A stretch of 64,000 nt of DNA from Candidatus Coprenecus pullistercoris (GTDB taxonomy: Bacteria > Bacteroidota > Bacteroidia > Bacteroidales > UBA932). The translations under genes were made by a program, and so were the position numbers. The notes beneath the pieces were generated by a model that made no database searches, was not told where the DNA came from, and worked only from the letters and a program-made list of their open reading frames with translations. This document shows positions 53,276 to 62,470 of the stretch, in pieces (within the stretch, counting starts at the first letter, position 1; each line of letters opens with the position of its first letter). The stretch lies in contig DXAT01000060.1 in the NCBI GenBank assembly GCA_019116965.1, forward strand, positions 24,194 through 88,193. Reading direction: 5' to 3'.

Positions 53276-53866
53276 ATGACGATGAAAGACAATATGGAAC
53301 AGAACACCGCCCCTCAGACCGGCGGCGAGGAATTCCTGGTACAGAAGGCTGTATCCGGTGACACCGACGCCTTCTCGGCTCTCGCGGCGATATACACCGA
53401 ACCGCTGCGCACCTATATACAGTCCATCTGCGCCAACGCCACCGACGCTGAGGATATCTGCCAGGAAAGCCTCCGCAAGGCATATCTCGGCATAGGACAG
53501 TACAACCCTGAGTATCAGTTCAGGACATGGATATTCTCCATTGCCAGGAATACTGCGATAGACCACCTTAGGCGCAAAAGCACTTTCACCACCGTCAAGT
53601 TGGGCGAAGCCGACGAGCCTATGGAGGAGAGCCACGAGATAGAGGTCGCCCACGAGGACAGGGAGACACTCGACAGCCGCTCCTACGAGCTCCTGGTGCG
53701 GTCCATAGAGTCACTGCCCGACAGATACCGGCGCATAGCCGGACTGCGGCTGCTGCACGGTTGCTCATACAAGGAGATTGCCGAGGAACTGTCCATGCCG
53801 CTCAACACCGTCAGGACCCGGATACGCCGGGCCAAGGCACTGCTGGAGAAAATCATAAAACGATGA
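53276..53866 (+). CDS. ECF-family RNA polymerase sigma factor
   Basis: 196 aa. Sigma-70 region 2 (about 20-95; ATDAEDICQESLRKAYLGIGQYNPEYQFRTWIFSIARN and DHLRRK) and region 4 (about 135-190; LPDRYRRIAGLRLLHGCSYKEIAEELSMPLNTVRTRIRRAKALL). Acidic linker EADEPMEESHEIEVAHEDRE between them. It starts 10 bases after polA and its stop overlaps the rsmG start (ATGA). No anti-sigma factor is adjacent, so it belongs to the housekeeping-linked ECF type common in Bacteroidota. Confidence 0.92.
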   Translation: MTMKDNMEQNTAPQTGGEEFLVQKAVSGDTDAFSALAAIYTEPLRTYIQSICANATDAEDICQESLRKAYLGIGQYNPEYQFRTWIFSIARNTAIDHLRRKSTFTTVKLGEADEPMEESHEIEVAHEDRETLDSRSYELLVRSIESLPDRYRRIAGLRLLHGCSYKEIAEELSMPLNTVRTRIRRAKALLEKIIKR

Positions 53867-54504
53867 ACGAGGAACTTATTCTGAAATATTTTCCGGAAAC
53901 GGATTCCGTCCAAAGAGAGCGGCTGGCCATGCTCGGCCCGCTCTACAGAGAATGGAACGAACGCATCAATGTCATATCTCGAAAGGACATGGACAATCTC
54001 TACCTGCACCATGTGCTCCATTCCCTCGCACTGGTCAGATATATCCGCACGGCCGGCCTTAGTCCCGCGAGCATATTCGACGCCGGATGCGGCGGCGGTT
54101 TCCCAGGCATCCCCATGGCCGTGCTCATGCCCGAGTGCCGCTTCACCCTCTGCGACTCGATTGCAAAAAAGATAAAGGTGGTAACGGAGGTATCCTCCGC
54201 CCTCGGCCTGGACAATGTGGAGCCTCTATGCAGCCGCACGGAAGCCGTCAAGGGCAGAAAATCCGACTATGTGGTTTCCAGGGCCGTAACGGAGCTGAGC
54301 AAGTTCATCCCGCTTACGCGTCATCTGTACACGAAGGGAATACTGTATCTCAAGGGGGGAGACCTCCGGGAGGAGATAGACGGCTGCGTCAGAAAATGCG
54401 GAATACCGCCCGAAAGCATCTCCGTCTCCGACATTTCCGACTTTTTTGAGGAAGAATTTTTCGAAAGTAAAAAGATTATTTGCATTTTCAAGCAAAAGCA
54501 CTAA
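53863..54504 (+). CDS. rsmG: 16S rRNA (guanine(527)-N(7))-methyltransferase
   Basis: 213 aa from the ATG at 53863, which overlaps the sigma-factor stop by four bases; an upstream extension is rejected. SAM motif FDAGCGGGFPGIPMAV near residue 68, preceded by the RsmG signature NERINVISRKD and HHVLHS. Later VVSRAVTELSKF and KGGDLREEI are family motifs. Length normal. The rpmH promoter lies across its last codons. Confidence 0.95.
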   Translation: MNEELILKYFPETDSVQRERLAMLGPLYREWNERINVISRKDMDNLYLHHVLHSLALVRYIRTAGLSPASIFDAGCGGGFPGIPMAVLMPECRFTLCDSIAKKIKVVTEVSSALGLDNVEPLCSRTEAVKGRKSDYVVSRAVTELSKFIPLTRHLYTKGILYLKGGDLREEIDGCVRKCGIPPESISVSDISDFFEEEFFESKKIICIFKQKH

Positions 54505-54509
54505 CTTTG
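54479..54509 (+). promoter_or_regulatory. Promoter of rpmH
   Basis: TTTG (54479-54482), 19-base spacer, perfect TAACTTTG (54502-54509), overlapping the end of rsmG; 37 bases to the rpmH ATG. The best match to the Bacteroidota consensus in this window. Confidence 0.9.
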
Positions 54510-54546
54510 CGCTCCATTTTACTGACAAATAATAGAATTCTAAAAT

Positions 54547-54699
54547 ATGAAACGTACATTTCAACCGTCACAGCGCAAGCGCCGCAACAAACACGGCTTC
54601 CGCGAGCGTATGTCCACTCCTAACGGACGCCGCGTACTCGCAGCCCGCCGTCGTCACGGCCGCAAGAAACTGACCGTATCATCGGAAGACCTGTTCTGA
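54547..54699 (+). CDS. rpmH: 50S ribosomal protein L34
   Basis: 50 aa: begins [18 protein letters not shown] and continues [22 protein letters not shown], the universal L34 sequence, with a short acidic tail SSEDLF. Very basic and short. It has its own consensus promoter and terminator, so it is expressed as a single gene; dnaA and rnpA are not adjacent. Confidence 0.98.
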   Translation: MKRTFQPSQRKRRNKHGFRERMSTPNGRRVLAARRRHGRKKLTVSSEDLF

Positions 54700-54720
54700 C
54701 GAACACCTGTTCCGATAAGA

Positions 54721-54749
54721 AACCGACAGATATTCTGCCGGTTTTTTTT
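54721..54749 (+). terminator. Rho-independent terminator of rpmH
   Basis: AACCGACAG and CTGCCGGTT pair with one mismatch around ATATT, followed by eight T residues, 22 bases after the rpmH stop. Confidence 0.88.
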
Positions 54750-54791
54750 CTATATTCACGGACCGTTTTAACATCAAAAATATTTTTAACA

Positions 54792-56804
54792 ATGAGAAAG
54801 TCATTTGCACTTATGCTTCCCATGATGATGCTGGCAGCATGCCAGCCGAAAGCAGAGAAAGTCCCCGCCATAGACATGACGGACCTGGACCTGACAGTAT
54901 CCCCGGGCGATGATTTCTTTCAGTACGCCAACGGTGGATGGATCGAGAAGAATCCCCTGAAGCCCGAATACGCCCGCTTCGGATCCTTCGATGTTCTGCG
55001 CGAGAACAATGTCACACGCATCAACGATCTTTTTGCCGAGATGTCGGCCATGACTCCCGAGCCCGGTACGGTGGACCAGAAGATAGTCGACCTGTACAAA
55101 CAGGGCCTTGATTCCGTAAGGCTCAATTCCGAGGGCGGCCAGCCCATCGTCAAATACCTCGACCGTATCTATGCCGCCGCCGACAAAAGCGCCCTCGCAA
55201 GGGAGATTGCAGAGCTGAGCAAGACCGGTGACGGAGGATTTTTCAGCTACGGCGTCGAATCCGACCTCATGGACAGCAAGACACAGGTTCTGTATATGGT
55301 TCAGGGCGGACTCGGAATGGGTAACCGCGACTACTATGTGGACGAGGCCAACGCAGGACTCCGCAAGGGATATCAGGATATGCTGACCAAGTTCTTCACG
55401 CTCTGCGGATACCGGGACGCCGAGAAAAAAGCGGCCAATGCAGTGGGCATAGAGGACCGTCTGGCCGGATTCTCCTGGACGAGCGTGGAGAACCGCGACT
55501 ATACCAAGATATACAATCCCATGAGCACTGAGGAGATCTGCGGCAGATGGGACGGCTTTGATTTCGCCGCTTTCTTCGAGACGATAGGCGTACCCGCACA
55601 GGAGAAGATCATCGTGCAGCAGCCCTCGTTCTTCGACGGATTCAGCAAGCTCTTCGCCTCAGCCTCGCTTGACGAGCTCAAGGACTATGTGGCGGCAGGA
55701 CTCATCAACGGCTCGGCAGGAAGCCTTTCTGACGACTTCTATGACATCTCGTTTGACTTCTACAGTACTCAGATGAGCGGTATCACCGAGAAGAAACCCA
55801 GATGGAAACGCGCCATGAGCGTGCCCAACAGCGTACTCGGAGAGGCCGTAGGCCAGATGTATGTCAAGAAATACTTCCCCGAGGAGTACAAGCAGAAAGT
55901 ACTCGACCTGGTACAGCAGCTCCAGATATCCCTCGGGCAGCACATCGACTCGCTCGACTGGATGAGTGACGCGACAAAGGCCTATGCCCGTGAGAAGCTC
56001 GCCGCATTTACTGTCAAGATCGGCTATCCCGACAAGTGGAAAGACTACAGCACCCTGACCATCGACCCCGAGCTCAGCTACTACGAGAATCTGCGCTCAG
56101 CGAGCCTGTGGTACTTCAACGACAACATAAGCAAGCTCGGCAAGCCCACCGATCCCGAAGAGTGGGGCATGACTCCTCAGACCGTCAACGCCTACTACAA
56201 TCCCACTACCAACGAGATCTGCTTCCCTGCGGCCATCCTCCAGCCTCCTTTCTTCAATGCGGACGCCGATGACGCAGTCAACTACGGAGCAATAGGTGTC
56301 GTTATCGGACACGAGATGACCCACGGATTCGACGACCAGGGCCGCATGTTCGACAAGGACGGCAATATGCGCAACTGGTGGGCCCCCGAGGACGAGGCCA
56401 CATTCAAGACCAAGACCGCCATACTTGAGAAACAGTACAGCGAGGTCGAGATTCTGCCCGGCGTATACGCCGACGGCGCCCTCTCTCTCGGTGAGAACAT
56501 CGCCGACCAGGGCGGTATCAGCGTAGCATGGACAGCCCTTCAAAACGCCCTTGCCGGCAATGAGCCCGCACCTATCGACGGCCTCACCGCGGAGCAGAGA
56601 TTCTTCATCGGCTATGCCCATCTGTGGGCCCAGAACGCCACCGATGAGGAGAAGGCACGCCTCAACAAGTTGGATGTGCACTCCCTCGCGGAGAACCGCG
56701 TCAATGTAGCTGTCAGGAACTTCCCCCAGTTCTTCGAGGCATTCGGCATCACCGAGGGCGATCCCATGTGGAGACCCGAGAGCGAGAGAGTCATGATCTG
56801 GTAA
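54792..56804 (+). CDS. M13 family metallopeptidase lipoprotein (PepO/neprilysin-like)
   Basis: 670 aa. Signal peptide with lipobox MLAAC (Cys about residue 17). N-terminal M13 helical domain with DDFFQYANGGWIEKNPL (about 36-53). Catalytic zinc motif HEMTH at about residues 507-511 (VIGHEMTHGFDDQGR). Third ligand glutamate in GENIADQGG at about 568, NAYYNPTTNEICFPAAILQPPFF near 460, and the usual terminal W. Periplasmic or outer-membrane endopeptidase cutting short peptides. Not in an obvious operon. Confidence 0.95.
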   Translation: MRKSFALMLPMMMLAACQPKAEKVPAIDMTDLDLTVSPGDDFFQYANGGWIEKNPLKPEYARFGSFDVLRENNVTRINDLFAEMSAMTPEPGTVDQKIVDLYKQGLDSVRLNSEGGQPIVKYLDRIYAAADKSALAREIAELSKTGDGGFFSYGVESDLMDSKTQVLYMVQGGLGMGNRDYYVDEANAGLRKGYQDMLTKFFTLCGYRDAEKKAANAVGIEDRLAGFSWTSVENRDYTKIYNPMSTEEICGRWDGFDFAAFFETIGVPAQEKIIVQQPSFFDGFSKLFASASLDELKDYVAAGLINGSAGSLSDDFYDISFDFYSTQMSGITEKKPRWKRAMSVPNSVLGEAVGQMYVKKYFPEEYKQKVLDLVQQLQISLGQHIDSLDWMSDATKAYAREKLAAFTVKIGYPDKWKDYSTLTIDPELSYYENLRSASLWYFNDNISKLGKPTDPEEWGMTPQTVNAYYNPTTNEICFPAAILQPPFFNADADDAVNYGAIGVVIGHEMTHGFDDQGRMFDKDGNMRNWWAPEDEATFKTKTAILEKQYSEVEILPGVYADGALSLGENIADQGGISVAWTALQNALAGNEPAPIDGLTAEQRFFIGYAHLWAQNATDEEKARLNKLDVHSLAENRVNVAVRNFPQFFEAFGITEGDPMWRPESERVMIW

Positions 56805-56824
56805 TCTCTCTCCGTACAAAATAA

Positions 56825-56862
56825 AAATGGGTGGGCAGCGCAGATGCTGTCCACCCATTTTC
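56825..56862. terminator. Bidirectional terminator between the M13 peptidase and lipoprotein genes
   Basis: A 13-bp stem, ATGGGTGGGCAGC with GCTGTCCACCCAT (one mismatch), flanked by A-rich sequence on the left and TTTTC on the right, so it can serve both convergent genes (stops at 56804 and 56880). Confidence 0.85.
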
Positions 56863-56879
56863 ATATACCGGTAATATCC

Positions 56880-58526
56880 CTATCTGTAGATTCTCAGGGA
56901 TGAGCTCTCACTGAGTGTAACGACTTCTTTCTGCTCGGCGGCGGCAGGGCGGGAAACCTTAGCAGGTACTGCGAAGCTCTGCTGTGCGTTCATAAGCGCC
57001 TGATAGTACTCGTCGAACAAAGTATAATCCGTAGACACGCTTTCCTCTGTGAGACTCAGCAGATAAGCGGTAGCTGTTCCGTAATTGCCGGAAGCATCCA
57101 TAGGCAGCACGACTGCCGTAAATTCCCCGTAATCCATGAACAGGATTTCCGCCGGATCACCCTTATAACTCAAGGAAGGATTATAGTTAAGAACAAAATT
57201 TTCCAGTTGGTCTGCGGAATAATCCGTCATGTCTCCCTGGAACACATTCCAGTACAGGGATGTGGCCGACTCATTGAATTCAAAATCGAGAGCTCCGAGC
57301 AGGGCACCGTTAGTCGTCGGGAAAGCATAAGAGGCATTGTATCCGGCAAGTCCCTCTATTGACCAATAATTAGCCATACTTGCCGTAACCGCCGCGTCTG
57401 TCTGCTGCGATACATTGGTGGTGAATGTCTTCTTCGTCATATCGGTAATGTACACAAGCTGATCTATATCTATACCGAATACGACCGCTATATATTCAGT
57501 ACTCGGTAACATACCGCCTATAGTGATGTCCTGATCTCCATTATATGCATACTGTGCCTGATATATAAGCTCCATCATGATTTCCTGGTCAGTGTAGCCG
57601 GCCTCGTAGAAGGAATTGTCCATGACGGTCGCCAGGTAATATACAGAAGGATCGCTGGGATGCACGGATATAGTGGCGTTCTGCACTCCGGGAGTGACAG
57701 TCACCTCAAATGTGACATCCACAAGCTCCGGCTTCTTGGTCGTGAACTCAGGTCCCCAGTACACTGATGTAAGCACAGTACCTTCCATATCGATTCCTAC
57801 CGCATAGGGATGGAATGTCGTCTCGGGAGAGAGGCCCTCGAATGTAAAGTCATCCTCGATGGCTCCCTCGAAAAGAAGATCCGGAAGGATCGTCGTCAGA
57901 GGCATGCTGTAAATCTCTGCAAGATACTGCAGGTACTGGTTGATATAGGATTTACCGGCCTCGACATCGCTCTTGTCACCGCCCAAAAGCTGATCCACCT
58001 CGACCTGCGATGCAATATTGCCGAACCAGGTCAGGTCCTCATAGGCACATGTGGTGATCACACGCGCCGTAGTGGCCGTAATATCATTCTCCGGAACCTC
58101 AATGGTGAAAGCATCCGGATATGTGCTTCCTTCCTTGGCCTCGGTCTGCACGACATTAACCGTAAATACGATAGGATCGGCACCGGAATAGTTGTAAACC
58201 AGCGTCATGGTAGTCTGACGCTCATAAGGATAGACATTGGGAGCTACGGTGAAGAATACTGTATCGGCAACAAGTGTATTGATATCGCTGATCCAGTCGC
58301 ATCCGCCTGCGGGCGATGCCGACACCGTACCGCCGCTTACAGGATTCTCGAGCCTGTACACTATATTGTACTCTCCGCCTTCAGGCAGTGCATATACCGC
58401 GCCCTCATAGGCAGGTTCGAATACCGGAGTACCGCCGGTCCTGTCCTCTTCACAAGAGGCAACGGCCATCAGCGCAAGAGCGGCGCATCCGGCAGTCATC
58501 CACAATTTCAATGCTGTTTTTTTCAT
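56880..58526 (-). CDS. Surface lipoprotein with Ig/BACON-like domains
   Basis: 548 aa from the ATG at 58526 (MKKTALKLWMTAGC); the open frame continues upstream but the start is fixed by the signal peptide. Lipobox AVASC (Cys about residue 25) followed by EEDRTGGT. A BACON-like domain (about 40-130; GGTVSASPAGGCDWISDINT, TMTLVYNYSGADPIVFTVNVVQTEA) is followed by beta modules resembling those in the lipoproteins at 34151 and 35945 (VYYLATVMDNSFYEAG, STEYIAVVFGIDIDQ). C-terminal 60 residues are low-complexity (SVSTDYTLFDEYYQAL onward). Downstream of a TonB-dependent receptor (73-base gap), suggesting a receptor-lipoprotein pair, though not of SusC/D type. Confidence 0.78.
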   Translation of the reverse strand: MKKTALKLWMTAGCAALALMAVASCEEDRTGGTPVFEPAYEGAVYALPEGGEYNIVYRLENPVSGGTVSASPAGGCDWISDINTLVADTVFFTVAPNVYPYERQTTMTLVYNYSGADPIVFTVNVVQTEAKEGSTYPDAFTIEVPENDITATTARVITTCAYEDLTWFGNIASQVEVDQLLGGDKSDVEAGKSYINQYLQYLAEIYSMPLTTILPDLLFEGAIEDDFTFEGLSPETTFHPYAVGIDMEGTVLTSVYWGPEFTTKKPELVDVTFEVTVTPGVQNATISVHPSDPSVYYLATVMDNSFYEAGYTDQEIMMELIYQAQYAYNGDQDITIGGMLPSTEYIAVVFGIDIDQLVYITDMTKKTFTTNVSQQTDAAVTASMANYWSIEGLAGYNASYAFPTTNGALLGALDFEFNESATSLYWNVFQGDMTDYSADQLENFVLNYNPSLSYKGDPAEILFMDYGEFTAVVLPMDASGNYGTATAYLLSLTEESVSTDYTLFDEYYQALMNAQQSFAVPAKVSRPAAAEQKEVVTLSESSSLRIYR

Positions 58527-58599
58527 AATGGGGTAATAAATTAGTTGGGTTAATACTTTATGAGGTAAAATTAGCAATATTTTTCCATTTTTCACAAAA

Positions 58600-60531
58600 T
58601 TAGAACTTAAAATCAAGCCCGCACATGACATTGGCTCCGGGCATCGGGAATCCGGCGTTGATCTCGTACTTCCAGTTGAGCAGATTCTCGCCGCGCACCC
58701 AGACTGACATCCAGTCCAGAATACGGAACGAGGCCCTGACATTCCAGAGCACGAAATCCTCCTGCTCCGGACTGTCTCCGACCTGGGTATACAGCCCCGC
58801 GACATACTGTACGCCTGTGGAAACATACCATCGGCCGTGCGTGAAGAGGCCGCCCGCATAAAGCTTGTGCTCCGGTGCGGCCACTACGGGACTGTCCATG
58901 TGCAGAAAACTGTAATTGGCGTTCACCGACCAGTCCGCCGCAATGCGCCAGGACACCTGGGCCTCCACTCCCGCATTGCCGATCCTGCCGGAATTCTGAT
59001 TCAGCATCCCCGCCCCGTCCGGATTGGGAAGACGGAGAATCATATTGTCCCCGTCTATATAGAACACATTGACCCCATAGGACAGCCTGCCCCTGAGCAG
59101 TTGCTGCGACATGGAAATCTCGTATGTCCACATCCTCTCAGGCTTCAGGTCCGGATTCTGCGGAGGGAACATATACATCTCCCGGAGAGTAGGATAACGG
59201 AAGCCCTTGCTTGCCGATGCCTTCAGCTCGACCGCACAGGGCAGATGAAACGACAGACCTGCCTGAGGCACCCACTCTGTTCCGATACTGGAATGATGGT
59301 CCACCCTGACCCCGGCATCAAAAGTGAGCCAGGCACCTATGCTCTGCCGGAAATCCACATAGCCGGCCACCTCATGACGGGTGACATCGGCGATATCCTC
59401 CCGCTCACCGTCACGCTCACCGGCCACATACATGTTCCAGGCCGACCCTCCGAAACGGTACCAGTCCACGCCCGCTGTCAGGCGGTTGCCGCGGAACAGT
59501 CTGACGCTCTGGTATGCCGAGACACCCATCATGTCATCATGGGAGTTGAACCGGTAATCCAGCGGAGACTCCCCGTCCAGCGGATGATAACCGTCGTTGA
59601 TGTGATGATCACCCCAGTTGTAGAATACGCTCAGAGCACCGGAAGTCCGCTCATACTCGTTCTCAACGGCCATTGAGGTCATGCCGCGGGTCACGCTCTG
59701 GTCCGCATCCGCCAGCGGCTCCGAGACCGTTCCGGGATTGGAGGCATTGAAATGAGTGACATTGACATCGGCCCTGACTCTCCAGTGTCCGGAAAAATCA
59801 TAGCCTATCTTTGCGTAGCCTCCGTACTGTTCGAAGCCCATATCGTACCGGTGCCCGTCCGTACGGTTGTACGATGCGCTCACTATGCTTGAGAACCCTT
59901 TGTAGCGGACACGGTTGGTCAGTTCGCTCTGCACGGTATTCCAGGAGCCGTATCCGGCATTGATACCGGTACTCACCCCGTCCTGCTCCATCTTGCGGGT
60001 AACGATGTTGACCACACCGCCCATGGCATTGGAACCGTAAAGCACGGAGGCCGGTCCGCGCAGTACCTCAACCCTTTCAGCCATCAGGGACTGATAGGAG
60101 TCCGATATCGGATGGCCGAACATGCCCATATACTGCGGATGACCGTCGATGAGCACCATCACCTGACCGGAAGACCCGCTCAGTCCGCGGATGGAGATGG
60201 CTCCGGCCGAGCCGTCGGATACACCATAGCCCATGATGCCGCGCGATGTGGAGAAAAATCCCGGAACCTGCTCGCTGAGTATGGGCAGAAGCGACGGAGT
60301 ATTGGAATATTCTATCTCCGGACGGTCCAGGACTGTGACCGTAAGCGGCAGATGCCGTATGTCAGTCCCGTTGCGCGTGCCTGTGACCACGACAGGAGAA
60401 AGTTCCTCTCTCCACAGTGAGTCGGCCGTATCTGCCTGCGTCCCCTTCTCCTGAGCCGAGGCCATGGGCGGCAATACTGAAAGCGCCACAAACGCCGCCA
60501 GTGCCGCGGATATCGATGCTGTCTTTTTCAT
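58600..60531 (-). CDS. TonB-dependent outer-membrane receptor
   Basis: 643 aa, BtuB/siderophore-receptor-like size. Signal peptide ending near PMASAQ. TonB box region LSPVVVTGTRN near residue 47, plug domain (about 50-165) with RGLSGSSGQVMVLIDGHP and ERVEVLRGPASVLYGSNAMGGVVNIVTRK, then a 22-strand type barrel ending in NVMCGLDFKF with terminal Phe, the signal for BAM. No carboxypeptidase-like N-terminal extension, so not a SusC-type transporter. Substrate unknown. Its ATG lies five bases after a -7 promoter box. Confidence 0.93.
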   Translation of the reverse strand: MKKTASISAALAAFVALSVLPPMASAQEKGTQADTADSLWREELSPVVVTGTRNGTDIRHLPLTVTVLDRPEIEYSNTPSLLPILSEQVPGFFSTSRGIMGYGVSDGSAGAISIRGLSGSSGQVMVLIDGHPQYMGMFGHPISDSYQSLMAERVEVLRGPASVLYGSNAMGGVVNIVTRKMEQDGVSTGINAGYGSWNTVQSELTNRVRYKGFSSIVSASYNRTDGHRYDMGFEQYGGYAKIGYDFSGHWRVRADVNVTHFNASNPGTVSEPLADADQSVTRGMTSMAVENEYERTSGALSVFYNWGDHHINDGYHPLDGESPLDYRFNSHDDMMGVSAYQSVRLFRGNRLTAGVDWYRFGGSAWNMYVAGERDGEREDIADVTRHEVAGYVDFRQSIGAWLTFDAGVRVDHHSSIGTEWVPQAGLSFHLPCAVELKASASKGFRYPTLREMYMFPPQNPDLKPERMWTYEISMSQQLLRGRLSYGVNVFYIDGDNMILRLPNPDGAGMLNQNSGRIGNAGVEAQVSWRIAADWSVNANYSFLHMDSPVVAAPEHKLYAGGLFTHGRWYVSTGVQYVAGLYTQVGDSPEQEDFVLWNVRASFRILDWMSVWVRGENLLNWKYEINAGFPMPGANVMCGLDFKF

Positions 60532-60536
60532 GGCTG

Positions 60537-60544
60537 CAAATATA
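60537..60544 (-). promoter_or_regulatory. Promoter -7 box of the TonB receptor gene
   Basis: Minus-strand TATATTTG, perfect, five bases before the ATG at 60531; a leaderless start is likely. The divergent PASTA gene has the same arrangement. Confidence 0.65.
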
Positions 60545-60579
60545 CAATACTGCTTGCTGACACTTGTACCAATTTTACA

Positions 60580-60587
60580 TATATTTG
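60580..60587 (+). promoter_or_regulatory. Promoter -7 box of the PASTA-rluD operon
   Basis: Perfect TATATTTG, four bases before the ATG at 60592. A CTTG 23 bases further upstream is a weak -33 candidate. Confidence 0.65.
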
Positions 60588-60591
60588 CACC

Positions 60592-61416
60592 ATGAAAAAG
60601 ATATTCAAGAAGCCGTTCAGACTTTCGTTTACACAGAACCTGCTGCTGATAATCGGTATATTGGCCATAGGATTCCTCGTAGTAAACATCTCACTCAGGA
60701 TAGTGACAAGACATGACAGCGAGCTGCCTGTACCGGACTTCTCCGGGATGAGCCTCTCTGACGCGACCGCCCTGGCAGAGGCCACCGGCATCAGGCTCGA
60801 GGTCACGGACTCAGTATATATAAGAGGTATGGAAAGGGGTGTCATCTCGCACCAGACTCCGTCTCCAGGCAGCAAGGTCAAGAAAAACAGGCGTATACTG
60901 CTCGTAATAAACTCAGTGATACCGAGACAGTCCACCGTTCCCTCACTTATAGGCTTCTCCTTAAGGCAAGCCAAGACCGAACTGATATCCAACGGGCTGC
61001 GTGTCGGCAGACTCATCTATACCAGGGATCTCGCGACCAACAATGTGCTTGCGCAGCGCTACCGCGGCACAGATGTCGCACCCGGCACCAGACTTGACAG
61101 CGGAAGCCCCATAGACCTTGTCCTCGGACTCAACCCCAAGGACAGCATCACATATGTGCCCAATGTCATAGGCTACAAGTTCCAGATGGCGTCGGAACTG
61201 CTTACAGACAATTCCCTCAATCTCTACGACTGTAAGTTCGACGAGACCGTATCCACTTATGCAGACTCCCTTGAGGCATATGTCTACGGCCAGTGGCCTC
61301 AGCCCTCTGACTCGAGCGCCGTCCGCATAGGATCCTCAGTCACCCTGTATCTTTCCAAGGACATAACCCGAATACCTGTTCCCGATGACGACACAGACAG
61401 TACCGGCTCCATCTGA
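60592..61416 (+). CDS. PASTA-domain membrane protein
   Basis: 274 aa. Basic N-terminus, one transmembrane helix (about 16-38; LLLIIGILAIGFLVVNI), then three PASTA domains in the periplasm (about 45-112, 113-183 and 184-262), each beginning with a VPxFxG or VPSLIG/VPNVIG pattern and ending at a VTL/VNS/VLG strand. Acidic C-terminus ends PDDDTDSTGSI. No kinase domain. PASTA repeats bind muropeptides or beta-lactam-like ligands in other bacteria; such stand-alone proteins sit next to rluD in many Bacteroidota. Overlaps rluD by 32 bases. Confidence 0.88.
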   Translation: MKKIFKKPFRLSFTQNLLLIIGILAIGFLVVNISLRIVTRHDSELPVPDFSGMSLSDATALAEATGIRLEVTDSVYIRGMERGVISHQTPSPGSKVKKNRRILLVINSVIPRQSTVPSLIGFSLRQAKTELISNGLRVGRLIYTRDLATNNVLAQRYRGTDVAPGTRLDSGSPIDLVLGLNPKDSITYVPNVIGYKFQMASELLTDNSLNLYDCKFDETVSTYADSLEAYVYGQWPQPSDSSAVRIGSSVTLYLSKDITRIPVPDDDTDSTGSI

Positions 61417-62470
61417 GGAATGGGATGACATAGAAGGACTGGACGACAGCCCTGATTCCGATGAGGAACAGGGGATGTTCGAGCATTATGCTCTGACCGT
61501 AGACCGCGGCCAGAGCCTGCTTCGCATAGACAAATACCTCACGGCGCACATCGAGGGCGCATCCAGGCACCGCATACAGCTGGCTATCGACGCTGGCTAT
61601 GTACGGGTCAACGGGACGGTCATCAAGGCCAACTACAAAATAAAACCGCAGGACGAGATAAAGATATTCCTGCCTTACCGCCGCCGCGGCTTCGAGATAC
61701 TTCCCGAAAAAATGGACCTGGACATAAGGTATGAGGACGAGGATGTTCTGGTGGTCAACAAGCCGGCCGGGCTGGTGGTGCATCCGGGCTGCGGCCATTT
61801 CACCGGAACGCTGCTCAACGGCCTTGCCTGGTACTTGGGACGGAGCCAGGGGCCGGACGCCCCGGACGACCGCATGGGCATACTCGTACACCGCATAGAC
61901 AAGGACACCTCCGGCACCCTGCTGATAGCCAAGAACGACGAGGCCCAGGCCTATCTGGCCCGGCAGTTCTTCGTCCACTCCATAGAGAGAAAATATACTG
62001 CCATAGTCTGGGGAGACATGGAAGGAGACTCCGGCACCATAACCGGCGACATTGGCCGGGATCCCAATGACAGGCTACGCTTCAAGGTGGTAGAGGACGG
62101 CACGGGCAAACACGCCGTCACCCACTGGCGGGTCATCGAGAGATTGGGCTACATCACTGTCGTCGAATGCTCCCTTGAGACAGGACGCACCCACCAGATT
62201 AGGGTACACATGAACCATATCGGTCATCCGCTGTTCAACGATAGCAGATACGGAGGGGACCGGATACTCAAGGGCACTCTTTACTCCAAGTACCGCCAGT
62301 TCATCGACAACTGTTTCGAGATAATGCCCAGACAGGCTCTTCACGCCGGCACCATAGGGTTCATACATCCGCGCACACATGAGAAAGTCACTGTCAGCAG
62401 CGGGCTTCCGGCTGACATGACCGCTCTGATAGAGAAGTTCCGTAACTTTGTCAGCAGCCGACAGGCCTAA
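61385..62470 (+). CDS. rluD: 23S rRNA pseudouridine synthase RluD-like
   Basis: 361 aa. Acidic N-terminal 30 residues, S4 RNA-binding domain (about 38-95; RIDKYLTAHIEGASRHRIQ), then the catalytic domain with VVNKPAGLVVHPG near 122 and the catalytic aspartate in VHRIDKDTSGTLLIAKND near 165, RTHQIRVHMNHIGHP near 260, and a C-terminal FIHPRTHEK. Matches RluA-family large-subunit enzymes (RluD: U1911/1915/1917). The start overlaps the PASTA gene by 32 bases; an internal ATG at 61475 would also keep all domains. The stop TAA overlaps the convergent gene's TAG. Confidence 0.93.
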   Translation: MTTQTVPAPSEEWDDIEGLDDSPDSDEEQGMFEHYALTVDRGQSLLRIDKYLTAHIEGASRHRIQLAIDAGYVRVNGTVIKANYKIKPQDEIKIFLPYRRRGFEILPEKMDLDIRYEDEDVLVVNKPAGLVVHPGCGHFTGTLLNGLAWYLGRSQGPDAPDDRMGILVHRIDKDTSGTLLIAKNDEAQAYLARQFFVHSIERKYTAIVWGDMEGDSGTITGDIGRDPNDRLRFKVVEDGTGKHAVTHWRVIERLGYITVVECSLETGRTHQIRVHMNHIGHPLFNDSRYGGDRILKGTLYSKYRQFIDNCFEIMPRQALHAGTIGFIHPRTHEKVTVSSGLPADMTALIEKFRNFVSSRQA

